Origin: an uncultured Prevotellaceae bacterium
GTDB lineage: Bacteria; Bacteroidota; Bacteroidia; Bacteroidales; Bacteroidaceae
DNA: 57,265 bases
Reading direction: 5' to 3'
Assembly (NCBI GenBank): GCA_902778535.1
Contig: CACYYG010000042.1
Span: 1-57,265 of the forward strand
Shown: in pieces, positions 31,482-40,320 of the stretch
How the letters are laid out: each line of letters begins with the position of its first letter
Numbering within the stretch: the first letter of the stretch is position 1
Notes under the pieces: model-generated
What the model was told of the DNA's origin: nothing
What the model saw: only the letters and a program-made list of their open reading frames with translations
The model's database searches: none
Made by a program: the position numbers and the translations under genes

Positions 31482-32438
31482 CTAAGGCTGTTGGGTCTTT
31501 AGCCAGTTCTTGACGTTCTGCTCAATTCGGGCTGCGATGTCGCCTTCTTCCTTGGCTTTGTCGAATGTCTCGCCTGTGATGTGCTCGTAGAGTTCGATGT
31601 AGCGGTCGCTGACGCTGGCCACGTATTCGTCGGTCATCTCGGGCACCACCTGGCCGGGCTCGTTCATGAAGTTGTGCTCGATGAGCCACTGGCGCACGAA
31701 CTCCTTCGACAGCTGGCGCTGCGGCTCGCCCTTGGCCAGTTTCTCCTCGTAGCCGTCGGCGTAGAAATAGCGACTGGAGTCGGGTGTGTGAATCTCGTCG
31801 ATGAGGATGACCTTGCCGTCGCGCTTGCCAAACTCGTACTTCGTGTCGACAAGAATCAGTCCGCGCTTGGCGGCAATCTCCTGTCCGCGGGCGAAGATGC
31901 GGCGTGTGTAGTCCTCCATCACCTCATAGTCTTCCTTTGAAACGAGCCCCTGTGCGATGATTTCCTCCTTCGAGATGTTCATGTCGTGCCCCTCGTCGGC
32001 CTTCGTGGTCGGTGTGATGATGGGCTCGGGGAAGCGCTCGTTTTCCTTCATGCCGTCGGGCAGTTTCACTCCGCACAGCTCGCGTACGCCGTTTTTGTAT
32101 TCGCGCCAGGCCGAGCCGGTGAGGATGGAGCGGATAATCATCTCCACACGGAAGCCCTCGCACTTCAGACCCACGGTGACCATCGGGTCGGGCGTGGCTA
32201 ATTTCCAGTTCGGGCAGATGTCCGTCGTGGCGTCGAGAAACTTAGCGGCTATCTGGTTCAGCACCTGTCCCTTGAAGGGTATGCCCTTGGGCAGCACCAC
32301 GTCGAAGGCCGAGATGCGGTCAGTGGCCACCATTACCAGCAGGTCGTCGTTGATATCATACACGTCGCGCACCTTGCCATGATACACGCTCTTTTGTCCA
32401 TCGAAGTGGAACTCTGTCTTTGTTAATGCGTTTGCCAT
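31482..32438 (-). CDS. purC: SAICAR synthase
   Basis: The 318-residue phosphoribosylaminoimidazole-succinocarboxamide synthase of purine synthesis is of the long form found in Bacteroidetes. Motifs seen are [20 protein letters not shown] at the N-terminus (ATP binding), [18 protein letters not shown], the substrate-binding [10 protein letters not shown], and [22 protein letters not shown] with HTPDSSRYF. It heads the minus-strand run down to the FetB-like permease, driven by the promoter at 32508-32516. Confidence 0.95.
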   Translation of the reverse strand: MANALTKTEFHFDGQKSVYHGKVRDVYDINDDLLVMVATDRISAFDVVLPKGIPFKGQVLNQIAAKFLDATTDICPNWKLATPDPMVTVGLKCEGFRVEMIIRSILTGSAWREYKNGVRELCGVKLPDGMKENERFPEPIITPTTKADEGHDMNISKEEIIAQGLVSKEDYEVMEDYTRRIFARGQEIAAKRGLILVDTKYEFGKRDGKVILIDEIHTPDSSRYFYADGYEEKLAKGEPQRQLSKEFVRQWLIEHNFMNEPGQVVPEMTDEYVASVSDRYIELYEHITGETFDKAKEEGDIAARIEQNVKNWLKTQQP

Positions 32439-32507
32439 ATTTTTTATTTAATCGTTTGATTCGTGCAATATCCAGAAGATACCATATCTGTGTTCGAAAA
32501 ATCGTTT

Positions 32508-32516
32508 GCAAAGATA
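32508..32516 (-). promoter_or_regulatory. purC -7 promoter element
   Basis: The minus strand reads TATCTTTGC, a match to the -7 consensus, leaving a leader of about 60 nt before the purC ATG (32438). No PUR-box-like operator was recognised. Confidence 0.55.
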
Positions 32517-32717
32517 CAAAATAATATCAAAAATCGGAAATACTTTTCAGAAAATAATCTGTACAGTAGCGTTTTGCTGATGAATATCGGCTTTGCCAGC
32601 CTGTCAGATCTTCGTCTTATTCATTACGTCACAGTTTTTTGGTGCCTTGCTTTCGGGTTCTGCTGGTGCAAAGTTACGGAAAAAATACGAAACAAGCGCA
32701 ACATTTGGGGAAAACTT

Positions 32718-32998
32718 GTAGATTGCAGACGAAAAGCATGTGTTCTTGAAAGGTTTTTAAAAAGACAACTTGGACAACTTGGACAACTTTTTTGGCTGCG
32801 CACTTGGATGTCGTAGACGAAAAGCGTGTGTTCTTGAAAGGTTTTTAAAAGACAACTTGGACAACTATTTGGCTGCGCACTTGGATGTCGTAGACGAAAA
32901 GCGTGTGTTCTTGAAAGGTTTTTTAAAAGACAACTGGGACAACTTTTTTGGCTGCGCATGGGAATGTCGTAGACGAAAAGTTGTCCCAGTTGTTTATG
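32718..32998. repeat. Tandem array 1: about 3.3 units of 77-95 bp ending in an inverted copy
   Basis: Units start at 32718, 32813, 32890 and (partial) 32969. Each carries GTAGACGAAAAGCGTGTG, then TTCTTGAAAGGTTTTT, AAAGACAACTTGGACAAC and TTTGGCTGCGCACTTGG. The first unit has an extra GGACAACTT. The array ends with an inverted piece: ACAACTGGGACAACTTTT (from 32932) is exactly complementary to AAAAGTTGTCCCAGTTGT (32978-32995), an 18-bp stem. ORFs across it are periodic artefacts. It occupies most of the gap between purC and terC. Confidence 0.85.
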
Positions 32999-33025
32999 TT
33001 GTCTTCTTATAAACAGATGTGAGGG

Positions 33026-34123
33026 CTAATGCTGCTCCTTGTAGCGTGACATGATGACTGACATGCCCATCGACAGTACAAGCAGACCGAAAATGATGGT
33101 TAACGACAGCAGCGTGGGCACTTCGATGTGCGGCATGTTCAGGTCGAGGCCAAGCCACGAGCCTATCTGGTTGATGTATTCGTTCATGGCCAGCAGCATC
33201 TTGATGCCTACGAAGATGAGGATGACGCCCAGACCGTATTTCAGGTAGGTGAAATACTTGGCCACGGCAGCCAGGGCGAAATAGAGGGCGCGCAGACCGA
33301 GGATGGCGAAGATGTTGCTGGTGAGCACGATGAACGGGTCGCGGCTCACGGAGAAGACGGCGGGGATGCTGTCGACGGCGAAGGCCACGTCGGTGGTCTC
33401 GATGACGATAAGAGCGATGAACAGCGGAGTGGCTACGCGGCGCAGTTTCTTTCCACTCTCCTCTCTCCACTTTCCTCTTTCCTCTTGTGACATTTCTCTT
33501 TCCTCTTTCCTCTCTCCTCTCTCCTCTTTCACATTACCTCTCTCCTCTAAAACAAAGAACTTGTCCTCGTGCATCTTGTCGGTGACGGGGAAGAAGCGCT
33601 TAAAGATCTTGACGATGAAATTGTTGCCCGGGTCGGTCTGGGCCTCCTCGTCGTGGGTGAACATTTTCGAACCGGTGTAGAGCAGGAACAGGCCGAAGAG
33701 CCCGAGCACCCACTCAAAGCGCTCTACCATAGCTGCGCCGGCAAAGATGAACACGCTGCGCAGCACCAACGCGCCGAAAATGCCCCAGAACAACACCTCG
33801 TGCTGGTATTTACGCTGGATGGCAAAGTAGGAGAAGAGCATCAGAAACACGAAGAGATTGTCCATCGACAGCGATTTCTCTATCAGATAGCCCGCCAGAA
33901 ACTCCATCGCCTTCTCGTGAGGGTCGACAGGATAGAAGAAATAGATGCCGGTGCAGAAAACGAGCGACACGCCTATCCATACGGCGGTCATCTTCAGCGC
34001 CTCTTTTACGTTCACCTCGTGCTGGCCTTTCTTGCCGAACATCTTCAGGTCGGCAATGAGCATGATAAACACCAGCACGTAGAACACAATCCATGCCCAC
34101 AAGGGCATTCCCATCAAATTCAT
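33026..34123 (-). CDS. TerC family membrane protein with charged insertion
   Basis: This is a 365-residue TerC/Alx-type integral membrane protein with about eight segments. Family motifs are IEKSLSMDNLFVFLMLFSYF in the first half and IETTDVAFAVDSIPAVFSVS in the second, both with the acidic residues thought to bind metal ions (Mn2+ efflux in characterised relatives). Between FFVLE and LRRVATPLF there are about 30 residues of Glu/Arg/Lys repeats (KEERGERKEEREMSQEERG) encoded by a purine-rich run; relatives have only a short loop there. The start at 34123 (MNLMGMPLWAW) is chosen because upstream sequence crosses the promoter. Confidence 0.9.
   Translation of the reverse strand: MNLMGMPLWAWIVFYVLVFIMLIADLKMFGKKGQHEVNVKEALKMTAVWIGVSLVFCTGIYFFYPVDPHEKAMEFLAGYLIEKSLSMDNLFVFLMLFSYFAIQRKYQHEVLFWGIFGALVLRSVFIFAGAAMVERFEWVLGLFGLFLLYTGSKMFTHDEEAQTDPGNNFIVKIFKRFFPVTDKMHEDKFFVLEERGNVKEERGERKEEREMSQEERGKWREESGKKLRRVATPLFIALIVIETTDVAFAVDSIPAVFSVSRDPFIVLTSNIFAILGLRALYFALAAVAKYFTYLKYGLGVILIFVGIKMLLAMNEYINQIGSWLGLDLNMPHIEVPTLLSLTIIFGLLVLSMGMSVIMSRYKEQH
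33445..33550. repeat. In-frame purine/pyrimidine-rich repeat in terC
   Basis: On the plus strand this is a run of CTCCTCTCT, CTTTCCTCTTTCCTC and CTCTCCTCTCTCCTC units, read on the terC strand as GAGGAGAGAGGAAAGAGG-type codons (EERGERKEER). It sits in the cytoplasmic loop of TerC and keeps the frame. It is prone to slippage and could vary between strains. Confidence 0.65.
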
Positions 34124-34148
34124 TTTAGAGATTATTAAGTTTCGGGGT

Positions 34149-34157
34149 GCAAAGGTA
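34149..34157 (-). promoter_or_regulatory. terC -7 promoter element
   Basis: The minus strand reads TACCTTTGC, 25 nt upstream of the terC ATG at 34123. Between this and the dispersed element (34158-34279) no gene was recognised. Confidence 0.6.
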
Positions 34158-34279
34158 CGAAATAACGAGAGAAGTCCAAAGGAAATAACATTTTTTATAC
34201 ACGGCTTTCCACGTGGTTCTGGGTCATGGCGTGACACAGTTTCTTCTGCTGCAGCACATCAGTGACGATGGTGAAAAAA

Positions 34280-34701
34280 CTTTACAAAACGGGTTGAAAA
34301 ACCGTGCTCAACGAGGCTGAGAATGGCTCAGAATTCACGACAGGACAATTTGCTGGAAAAAACGCGAAAATGAGAGGGGTTGGCTATCTCGTTGACTGGT
34401 AGTTGCTTAGCTCATTTTCCTGCTTTTGGGGAGCATCCTCGTTTTCAAAAAGGTATATCCCCATGAAAAAAAGTCAATGCCTTTTTTTCACGCGGAGCCT
34501 CTTTTTTAGTAAAAGTAAGCCGTTCTGAGGTGAAAATTGACCCTTTCAGAGGCCGAAAAGCTGCACAAAACCCATGCAGGTGTGCAGTTTTTGAGCCGCA
34601 CTCATGCTCGGCTGATGACCGACCGGCTACAAAAAACGGTCTTCCCGCTTCTATTTCACGAATTTCGTTTGTAAAAAAATCGGAATAATTTTTCTTTACA
34701 A
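34280..34701 (-). repeat. 422-bp dispersed element, copy 2 (inverted)
   Basis: This is the reverse-complement copy of 8542-8963, identical in length and with the same internal offsets. It keeps both hairpins: CTGCACA-CCT-GCAT-GGG-TTT-TGTGCAG, where one C to T change still pairs as U-G on this strand, and TGAAAAAAA/TTTTTTTCA. The most conserved part, from about offset 207 to 390, includes TTTTTTTCATGGGGATATAC and GTTTTTT(T/C)CAGCAAAT. The least conserved is around offset 150-205. It ends 7 bp before tandem array 2. Confidence 0.8.
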
Positions 34702-34708
34702 TTTCCCT

Positions 34709-35060
34709 TGAAAAATTTTAGAAGACAACATGGACAACAAGGACAACTTGTGGCCTGCGGCTTCCCGGTGAGCAGCCAAAAAGTTGTTTGCTTGAAAAAT
34801 TATAGAAGACAACATATACAACAAGGACAACTTATGGCCTGCGGCTTCCCGGTGAGCAGCCAAAAAGTTGTTTGCTTGATAAATTGTAGAAGACAACATG
34901 GACAACAAGGACAACTTATGGCCTGCGGCTTCCCGGTGAGCAGCCAAAAAGTTGTTTGCTTGAAAAATTATAGAAGGCAACATGGACAACAAGGACAACT
35001 TATGGCCTGCGGCTTCATGCTGAGAAGCCAAATAGTTGTCCTTGTTGTTCAAGTTGTCTT
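34709..35060. repeat. Tandem array 2: four 83-84-bp units ending in an inverted copy
   Basis: Units start at 34709, 34792, 34876 and 34960. Each reads TTGAAAAATTATAGAAGAC, then AACATGGACAACAAGGACAA, CTTATGGCCTGCGGCTTCCC and GGTGAGCAGCCAAAAAGTTG. The last unit diverges and closes with AGTTGTCCTTGTT, complementary to AACAAGGACAACT in the same unit (13-bp stem), then GTTCAAGTTGTCTT. The GACAAC/GGACAAC core and inverted ending match array 1 although the linkers differ. The 118-residue ORFs on both strands are period artefacts. Confidence 0.85.
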
Positions 35061-35135
35061 TTGAATACTACAGAAACTTTACGGCATGGTTTGGTTAAAA
35101 AAATATAAATAATTTAAATTTGACAGTATTTGGGG

Positions 35136-35166
35136 TTGTGTATATGAATAATAATGAGTACCTTTG
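35136..35166 (+). promoter_or_regulatory. Promoter of the S10-spc ribosomal protein operon
   Basis: TTG (35136-35138) and TACCTTTG (35159-35166) are 20 nt apart, a good Bacteroidetes promoter. Transcription would start near 35173, about 200 nt before rplC. Confidence 0.65.
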
Positions 35167-35173
35167 CAGCCGC

Positions 35174-35374
35174 AAAAGTGGTCATTGCGCTGGCGTTAAG
35201 CTAACAATACACTGAAAAAGAACGGTTTAGCTTCAAAAAAAGACAACTATTCCGTTTCTTCTTTAAGTGTGTGTGCACGGAAGCCGAGAGGTGAAAGGGG
35301 TGCGGATGCCACTGGCGAAAAAGAATCAAAACATCAACGTATTACACATTATTATTTAATTATTAAAAACTGAA
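35174..35374 (+). promoter_or_regulatory. Long 5' leader of rplC, possible autoregulatory region
   Basis: This is about 200 nt of untranslated leader. AAGCTAA (35198-35204) can pair with TTAGCTT (35227-35233), and a G-rich part (35270-35330: GTGCACGGAAGCC, AGAGGTGAAAGGGGTGCGG, ATGCCACTGGCG) looks structured. Leaders of S10 operons are often bound by L4, encoded here as the second gene; that role is inference. No S10 coding remnant is seen. Confidence 0.4.
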
Positions 35375-35932
35375 ATGCCAGGATTAATTGGAAGAAAAAT
35401 CGGAATGACATCCGTTTTCAGTGCCGACGGTAAGAATGTACCGTGCACTGTTATCGAAGCTGGTCTGGGTTTTGGCGAGGCTAAGGAGAAGAACACGACG
35501 AAGCCCATGATGGGTGTGTTCAAGAAAGCCGGCACAACACCGAAGGCCCACTTGGCCGAGTTCAAGTTTGACGAGGACTACAACCTCGGTGACACTATCA
35601 CCGTCGAGCTCTTCGCAGATGCAGAGTTCGTAGACGTAGTCGGTACTTCGAAGGGTAAAGGTTTCCAGGGCGTTGTGAAGCGTCATGGTTTCGGTGGCGT
35701 AGGCCAGAGCACTCACGGTCAGGACGACCGTCTGCGCAAGCCCGGTTCCATCGGTGCCTGCTCGTACCCCGCAAAGGTGTTCAAGGGCATGCGCATGGGT
35801 GGCCACATGGGTGGTGACCGCGTGACCACGCAGAACCTGAGAGTGTTAAAGGTAATCCCCGAAAGCAACCTGCTCATCATCAAGGGCAGCGTGGCCGGGT
35901 GCAAAGGTTCAACCCTCTTAATCAAGAAGTAA
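35375..35932 (+). CDS. rplC: Ribosomal protein L3, lacking about 19 internal residues
   Basis: L3 binds 23S rRNA near the peptidyl transferase centre and starts 50S assembly. The 185-residue product opens [20 protein letters not shown] and contains [19 protein letters not shown] and [19 protein letters not shown]. After VPCTVIEAG it goes straight to [14 protein letters not shown]. Homologues have about 19 residues here (a PCVVTQVKT...DGY-AVQ segment), so roughly 57 nt are missing in frame. The normal length is about 205. First gene of the operon; rplD follows after 3 bp. Confidence 0.9.
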   Translation: MPGLIGRKIGMTSVFSADGKNVPCTVIEAGLGFGEAKEKNTTKPMMGVFKKAGTTPKAHLAEFKFDEDYNLGDTITVELFADAEFVDVVGTSKGKGFQGVVKRHGFGGVGQSTHGQDDRLRKPGSIGACSYPAKVFKGMRMGGHMGGDRVTTQNLRVLKVIPESNLLIIKGSVAGCKGSTLLIKK

Positions 35933-35935
35933 GCT

Positions 35936-36565
35936 ATGGAACTGAGCGTATTGAACATCAAAGGTCAGGAGACCGGAAGGAAGGTGACTCTTAATGACGC
36001 CATCTTCGCTATTGAGCCCAACGACCACGTCATCTATCTCGACGTGAAGCAGTACATGGCTAACCAGCGCCAGGGCAACGCCAAGAGCAAGGAGCGCAGC
36101 GAGATAAGCGGCTCTACCCGCAAGCTCGGACGCCAGAAGGGCGGCGGCGGCGCACGTCACGGCGACATCAACTCACCCCTGCTGCGCGGCGGCGGCCGTG
36201 TGTTTGGCCCGAAGCCCCGCGACTACTCGTTCAAGCTGAACAAGAAGGTGAAGGAGCTCGCCCGCAAGTCGGCCCTGTCCTACAAGGCACAGGAGAACGC
36301 CATCGTGGTGCTGGAAGACTTCAACTTTGAGGCTCCGAAGACAAAGGATTTCGTGGCTATTGCCAAGAACCTCAAGGTGGACGGCAAGAAACTGCTCCTC
36401 CTGATGCCCTCTGCTAACAAGAATGTATATTTGTCGGCCCGCAACTTGCAGCGTGCCGAGGTGCTGGAAGCCGACAAGCTGAACACCTACAAGGTGCTGA
36501 ACGCCGACGTCCTCCTGATCACCGAGCAGTCGCTGCAGGCCATCGACAATATCCTCGGGAAATAA
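35936..36565 (+). CDS. rplD: Ribosomal protein L4
   Basis: The 209-residue large-subunit protein lines the peptide exit tunnel and is often the autorepressor of S10 operons. It has the conserved loop [20 protein letters not shown] and the [19 protein letters not shown] motif. Length is normal. Its downstream spacer contains AAATTGTAAATTG short repeats before rplW. Confidence 0.96.
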   Translation: MELSVLNIKGQETGRKVTLNDAIFAIEPNDHVIYLDVKQYMANQRQGNAKSKERSEISGSTRKLGRQKGGGGARHGDINSPLLRGGGRVFGPKPRDYSFKLNKKVKELARKSALSYKAQENAIVVLEDFNFEAPKTKDFVAIAKNLKVDGKKLLLLMPSANKNVYLSARNLQRAEVLEADKLNTYKVLNADVLLITEQSLQAIDNILGK

Positions 36566-36600
36566 ATCGTAAATTGTAAATTGTCAAATTGTAATTAGAC

Positions 36601-36897
36601 ATGGCATTCATCATTAAACCCCTGGTCACTGAGAAGATGACCAAACTGACGGAGAAGCGCCCCAACGTGTATGGCTTCATCGTGCGTCCCGAGGCTAACA
36701 AGATTGAGATCCAGAAGGAAGTCGAGGCAACCTACAACGTTACCGTTGAGGACGTGAACACCGTGCGCTACGCTGGCAAGCGTAGCCAGCGCTATACGAA
36801 GGCCGGTCTCGTGAGGGGACATAAGAGCGCCTTCAAGAAGGCTATCGTCACCCTGAAGGCTGGCGAGGAAATTGATATTTACAGCAATATTGAATAA
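36601..36897 (+). CDS. rplW: Ribosomal protein L23
   Basis: The 98-residue protein sits at the tunnel exit and docks trigger factor and SRP. It opens [20 protein letters not shown] and contains the YTFIV-like [19 protein letters not shown] and the [14 protein letters not shown] stretch. Length is normal and the frame intact. Confidence 0.95.
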   Translation: MAFIIKPLVTEKMTKLTEKRPNVYGFIVRPEANKIEIQKEVEATYNVTVEDVNTVRYAGKRSQRYTKAGLVRGHKSAFKKAIVTLKAGEEIDIYSNIE

Positions 36898-36902
36898 CAG
36901 AA

Positions 36903-37635
36903 ATGGCAGTACGTAAATTAAAGCCCGTAACTCCGGGTCAAAGACACAAGATTATTGGCACGTTCGAGGATATTACTGCATCCGTGCCAGAGAAGTCTGA
37001 TCGACTTCAAGCGAGAGAAAGATGGTGTTCCTGCCGTAGTAAAGACAATCGAGTACGATCCGAACCGCTCGGCACGCATCGCATTGCTCTTCTACGCAGA
37101 TGGTGAAAAACGCTACATTATTGCTCCCAATGGACTGCAGGTTGGCACGACACTGCTGTCAGGGGCTGAGGCAGCACCTGAGATTGGTAACGCCCTTCCC
37201 CTTGCCAACATTCCCGTGGGTACGGTGATCCACAACATCGAGCTCCGTCCCGGTCAGGGTGCCCTGCTTGTTCGTTCGGCTGGTAATTTTGCTCAGCTTA
37301 CTTCTCGTGAAGGAAACTACTGCGTGATTAAGCTCCCCTCAGGAGAGACACGCAAGATCCTTTCTGCATGCAAGGCTACCGTAGGTGCCGTTGGCAACTC
37401 CGATCACGCTCTGGAGCAGTCGGGTAAGGCAGGCCGCAGCCGCTGGCTGGGACGTCGCCCGCACAACCGCGGCGTGGTAATGAACCCGCACGATCACCCG
37501 ATGGGTGGTGGCGAAGGCCGTCAGAGCGGTGGACATCCGCGTTCACGCAAGGGTCTGTATGCTAAGGGTCTGAAGACACGCGCACCGAAGAAGCTTTCGA
37601 ACAAGTACATCATCGAGAGAGCTAACAAGAAGTAA
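36903..37635 (+). pseudogene. rplB: Ribosomal protein L2 gene with about 95-nt internal deletion and frameshift
   Basis: The first 32 residues ([20 protein letters not shown]...SVPEKS) are read from 36903. The rest, from [20 protein letters not shown] to the end, is read from 37000 in the +1 frame, ending at 37635. The segment between, about 31 residues in homologues (a GKKSTGGRNNEGK...GGGH-like stretch), is absent. The gene is 733 nt; adding 95 gives a normal 275-codon L2. The junction at about 36996-37000 is AAGTCTGATC. L2 is essential for peptidyl transferase and subunit joining, so a sequence or assembly error is likelier than true loss, or an intact copy exists elsewhere. Confidence 0.88.
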
Positions 37636-37660
37636 TCACGAAGTTTAAACTGAGAAAATT

Positions 37661-37927
37661 ATGAGTCGTTCATTAAAGAAAGGTCCGTACATCAACGTCT
37701 CTCTCGAGAAGAAAGTTCTCGCCATGAATGAGAGCGGCAAGAAGACAGTCGTGAAGACTTGGGCCAGGGCATCAATGATCTCCCCCGACTTCGTGGGGCA
37801 CACTGTTGCAGTTCATAACGGTAACAAATTCATCCCTGTTTACATTACTGAGAACATGGTGGGCCACAAGCTCGGCGAGTTTGCTCCCACACGTCGTTTC
37901 GGCGGTCATGCCGGCAACAAGAAGTAA
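37661..37927 (+). CDS. rpsS: Ribosomal protein S19
   Basis: The 88-residue small-subunit head protein is complete: [19 protein letters not shown] at the start and [20 protein letters not shown] with [11 protein letters not shown] at the end. It binds 16S rRNA with S13. The next spacer contains an AATTGAAAATTG repeat run before rplV. Confidence 0.96.
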   Translation: MSRSLKKGPYINVSLEKKVLAMNESGKKTVVKTWARASMISPDFVGHTVAVHNGNKFIPVYITENMVGHKLGEFAPTRRFGGHAGNKK

Positions 37928-37975
37928 TGCCCCGGGGGAAATTGAAAATTGAAAATTGTAAATTGAAAATTAACA

Positions 37976-38383
37976 ATGGGAGCAAGAAAACATATTAAGG
38001 CTGAAGAAAGAAAAGCAGCTCTTAAGACACAGTATTTTGCAAAGCTGAAAGGCTGCCCCTCTTCTCCGCGCAAGATGCGCTATGTCGTGGACATGATCCG
38101 TGGCATGGAGGTGAACCGCGCCCTCGGCGTGCTTCACTTCTCGAAGAAGGCCGCTGCCGCCGACGTGGAGAAGCTCCTCCGCTCGGCCATCAACAACTGG
38201 GAGCAGAAGAACGACCGCAAGGCTGAGGCCGGCGAGTTGTTCATCACCCGCATCTTCGTCGACGAAGGTGTTACACTGAAGCGAATGAGACCGGCGCCTC
38301 AGGGCCGTGGCTACCGCATCCGTAAGCGCAGCAACCACGTGACTCTGTTTGTCGACGCTAAAACTAATGACGTAAAAGAATAA
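37976..38383 (+). CDS. rplV: Ribosomal protein L22
   Basis: This is a 135-residue exit-tunnel protein. It has [21 protein letters not shown] in the globular part and the beta-hairpin tip [20 protein letters not shown] that reaches the macrolide site. Length is normal. The upstream 48-bp spacer contains tandem GAAAATTG repeats. Confidence 0.95.
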   Translation: MGARKHIKAEERKAALKTQYFAKLKGCPSSPRKMRYVVDMIRGMEVNRALGVLHFSKKAAAADVEKLLRSAINNWEQKNDRKAEAGELFITRIFVDEGVTLKRMRPAPQGRGYRIRKRSNHVTLFVDAKTNDVKE

Positions 38384-38386
38384 ACA

Positions 38387-39127
38387 ATGGGACAGAAAGT
38401 AAATCCGATTAGCAACCGTCTGGGTATTGTACGCGGTTGGGATTCCAATTGGTTCGGAGGCAAGGACTTCGGAGATAACCTGGTGGAGGATCAGAAAATC
38501 CGCAAGTACCTCAACGAGCGCCTGGCCAAGGCCAGCGTGTCGAAGATTGTCATCGAGCGCACATTGAAGCTGGTTACCATTACCATCTGCACAGCCCGTC
38601 CGGGTCTCGTCATTGGTAAGAGCGGTCAGGAAGTCGACAATCTGAAGGACGAGTTGAAGAAGCTCTTCGACAAGGAGATTCAGATTAACATCTATGAAGT
38701 GAAGCGCCCGGAGCTCGACGCTACAATCGTTGCCACAAACATCGCTCGCCAGATTGAGGGCAAGATTGCTTACCGCCGCGCCATCAAGCAGGCTATCCAG
38801 AACACCATGCGCGCCGGCGCTGAGGGCATTAAGGTCCAGATCTCCGGCCGTCTGAACGGTGCTGAAATCGCACGCAGCGAGATGCTGAAGGAAGGTCGTA
38901 CGCCTTTACACACCTTCCGCGCTGACATCGATTTCTGTCAGGCAGAGGCCCTTACCAAGGTCGGTCTGCTGGGCATCAAGGTGTGGATCTGCCGTGGTGA
39001 AGTCTATGGAAAGGTTGACCTCGCACCCAACTTCTCACAGGAGAAGCAGAGCCCCCGCGGCAACGCAGGAGGCGGCAGGGACGGCCGTAAGTTCCGTGGT
39101 GGCGACAAGAAAAGAAATAACCGTTAA
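38387..39127 (+). CDS. rpsC: Ribosomal protein S3
   Basis: The 246-residue protein forms part of the mRNA entry channel. It has [20 protein letters not shown], the KH domain motif [15 protein letters not shown], and the C-terminal [14 protein letters not shown]. The tail is Gly/Arg/Lys-rich ([20 protein letters not shown]), as is common in Bacteroidetes. Confidence 0.96.
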   Translation: MGQKVNPISNRLGIVRGWDSNWFGGKDFGDNLVEDQKIRKYLNERLAKASVSKIVIERTLKLVTITICTARPGLVIGKSGQEVDNLKDELKKLFDKEIQINIYEVKRPELDATIVATNIARQIEGKIAYRRAIKQAIQNTMRAGAEGIKVQISGRLNGAEIARSEMLKEGRTPLHTFRADIDFCQAEALTKVGLLGIKVWICRGEVYGKVDLAPNFSQEKQSPRGNAGGGRDGRKFRGGDKKRNNR

Positions 39128-39144
39128 AAGAAAGAGAAGCTATC

Positions 39145-39573
39145 ATGTTACAGCCTAAGAGAGTAAGATATAGAAGGCCTCAGGACGGACGCGGCAACAA
39201 AGGCAACGCCCACAGAGGCACGACGCTGGCTTTCGGCAGCTTCGGCATCAAGACCATGGATGCCAAGTGGATTGACAGCCGCCAGATTGAGGCCGCCCGT
39301 GTGGCCATCAACCGTTACATGAACCGTGAAGGTCAGGTGTGGATCCGCATCTTCCCCGACAAACCCATCACCCGCAAGCCTGCTGACGTGCGAATGGGTA
39401 AGGGTAAGGGTGATCCCGCAGGATGGGTTGCTCCCGTCACACCCGGCCGTATCCTCTTTGAAGTCGAGGGCGTTCCCTTCGAAGTGGCAAAGGAGGCTCT
39501 GCGCCTCGGTGCCCAGAAGCTGCCCGTGAAGACTAAGTTTGTTGTAAGACGTGACTACGATAAAAATGCCTGA
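39145..39573 (+). CDS. rplP: Ribosomal protein L16
   Basis: The 142-residue protein lies near the A site and the L7/L12 stalk base. It shows [39 protein letters not shown] and the [16 protein letters not shown] signature. Length is normal. Confidence 0.96.
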   Translation: MLQPKRVRYRRPQDGRGNKGNAHRGTTLAFGSFGIKTMDAKWIDSRQIEAARVAINRYMNREGQVWIRIFPDKPITRKPADVRMGKGKGDPAGWVAPVTPGRILFEVEGVPFEVAKEALRLGAQKLPVKTKFVVRRDYDKNA

Positions 39574-39578
39574 TTAGT

Positions 39579-39773
39579 ATGAAAATGCAAGAAATCAACG
39601 GCCTCGAGACCAAAGACCTGGCCGAGCGCTTAGAGGAGTCGGTTGCCAAGTACAACCAGATGAAGTTCAACCACAACGTCACTCCGCTGGAGAATCCCTC
39701 ACTGATCAAGGCCGCACGTCGCGACATCGCACGCATGAAGACGGTGCTCCGTCAGAGAGAACTTAACAAATAA
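39579..39773 (+). CDS. rpmC: Ribosomal protein L29
   Basis: The 64-residue two-helix protein of the tunnel exit has the conserved ends EINGLETKDLAERLEESVAKY and LIKAARRDIARMKTVLRQRE. It lies 5 bp after rplP. Confidence 0.93.
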   Translation: MKMQEINGLETKDLAERLEESVAKYNQMKFNHNVTPLENPSLIKAARRDIARMKTVLRQRELNK

Positions 39774-39784
39774 CAATGGTCCAG

Positions 39785-39932
39785 ATGGAAACAAGAAATT
39801 TAAGAAAGACAAGACAGGGTGTCGTTATCAGCAACAAAATGGATCGGCGACACCGTGCTCATCATGGAGACACGTCCTCTGTCGAAGACGAAGCGCTGGA
39901 GATTAGTACAAATCGTAGAAAAAGCCAAGTAA
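39785..39932 (+). pseudogene. rpsQ: Ribosomal protein S17 gene with about 110-nt internal deletion and frameshift
   Basis: The first 20 residues, [20 protein letters not shown], are read from 39785. The C-terminal 29 residues ([19 protein letters not shown] to EKAK) are read from 39843 in the +1 frame and stop at 39932, 3 bp before rplN. The central 36 or so residues of S17 (the KTITV...HPIYGKF part) are missing. The gene is 148 nt instead of about 258, a difference of 110. The junction is ATGG|ATCGGCGAC. S17 is a core early-assembly protein, so this should be checked as an artefact first. Confidence 0.87.
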
Positions 39933-39935
39933 ATT

Positions 39936-40301
39936 ATGATACAAGCAGAATCAAGACTTACAGTAGCTGACAACAGCGGTGCACGCGAGGCTCTCTGCAT
40001 CCGTGTACTCGGCGGTACCCGCCGTCGCTACGCCAGCGTGGGCGACGTCATCGTCGTGGCCATCAAGAACGCCATTCCTACGAGTGACGTGAAGAAAGGT
40101 ACAGTGTCGAAGGCTCTGATTGTCCGCACCAAGAAGGAAATCCGTCGCGCCGATGGCTCGTACATCCGCTTCGACGACAACGCCTGTGTGCTGCTGAACA
40201 ACGCCGGCGAGCTCCGCGGCAGCCGTATCTTCGGCCCCGTGGCTCGTGAGCTGCGCGCTGTCAACATGAAGGTCGTATCTTTGGCACCTGAGGTTCTTTA
40301 A
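39936..40301 (+). CDS. rplN: Ribosomal protein L14
   Basis: The 121-residue protein forms an intersubunit bridge. It is complete: [20 protein letters not shown], then [20 protein letters not shown], then [13 protein letters not shown] and FMKIVSLA-like [12 protein letters not shown]. Confidence 0.96.
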   Translation: MIQAESRLTVADNSGAREALCIRVLGGTRRRYASVGDVIVVAIKNAIPTSDVKKGTVSKALIVRTKKEIRRADGSYIRFDDNACVLLNNAGELRGSRIFGPVARELRAVNMKVVSLAPEVL

Positions 40302-40320
40302 CATTTAAAGTATTAGAGTA

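Noticed and set aside
32718-35060. Could the tandem arrays be CRISPR?
   Set aside because: Whole 77-95-bp units repeat, with no short repeat alternating with unique spacers, and no cas genes are near.
34708-35064. 118-residue ORFs on both strands over tandem array 2, and similar ORFs over array 1
   Set aside because: They exist only because the repeat unit is close to a multiple of three; the proteins are Cys/Gln periodic and without family.
35119-35146. E. coli-like TTGACA / TATATG promoter before rplC
   Set aside because: Spacing is only 15 nt and Bacteroidetes sigma factors use the -33/-7 pattern, which is present a little downstream.
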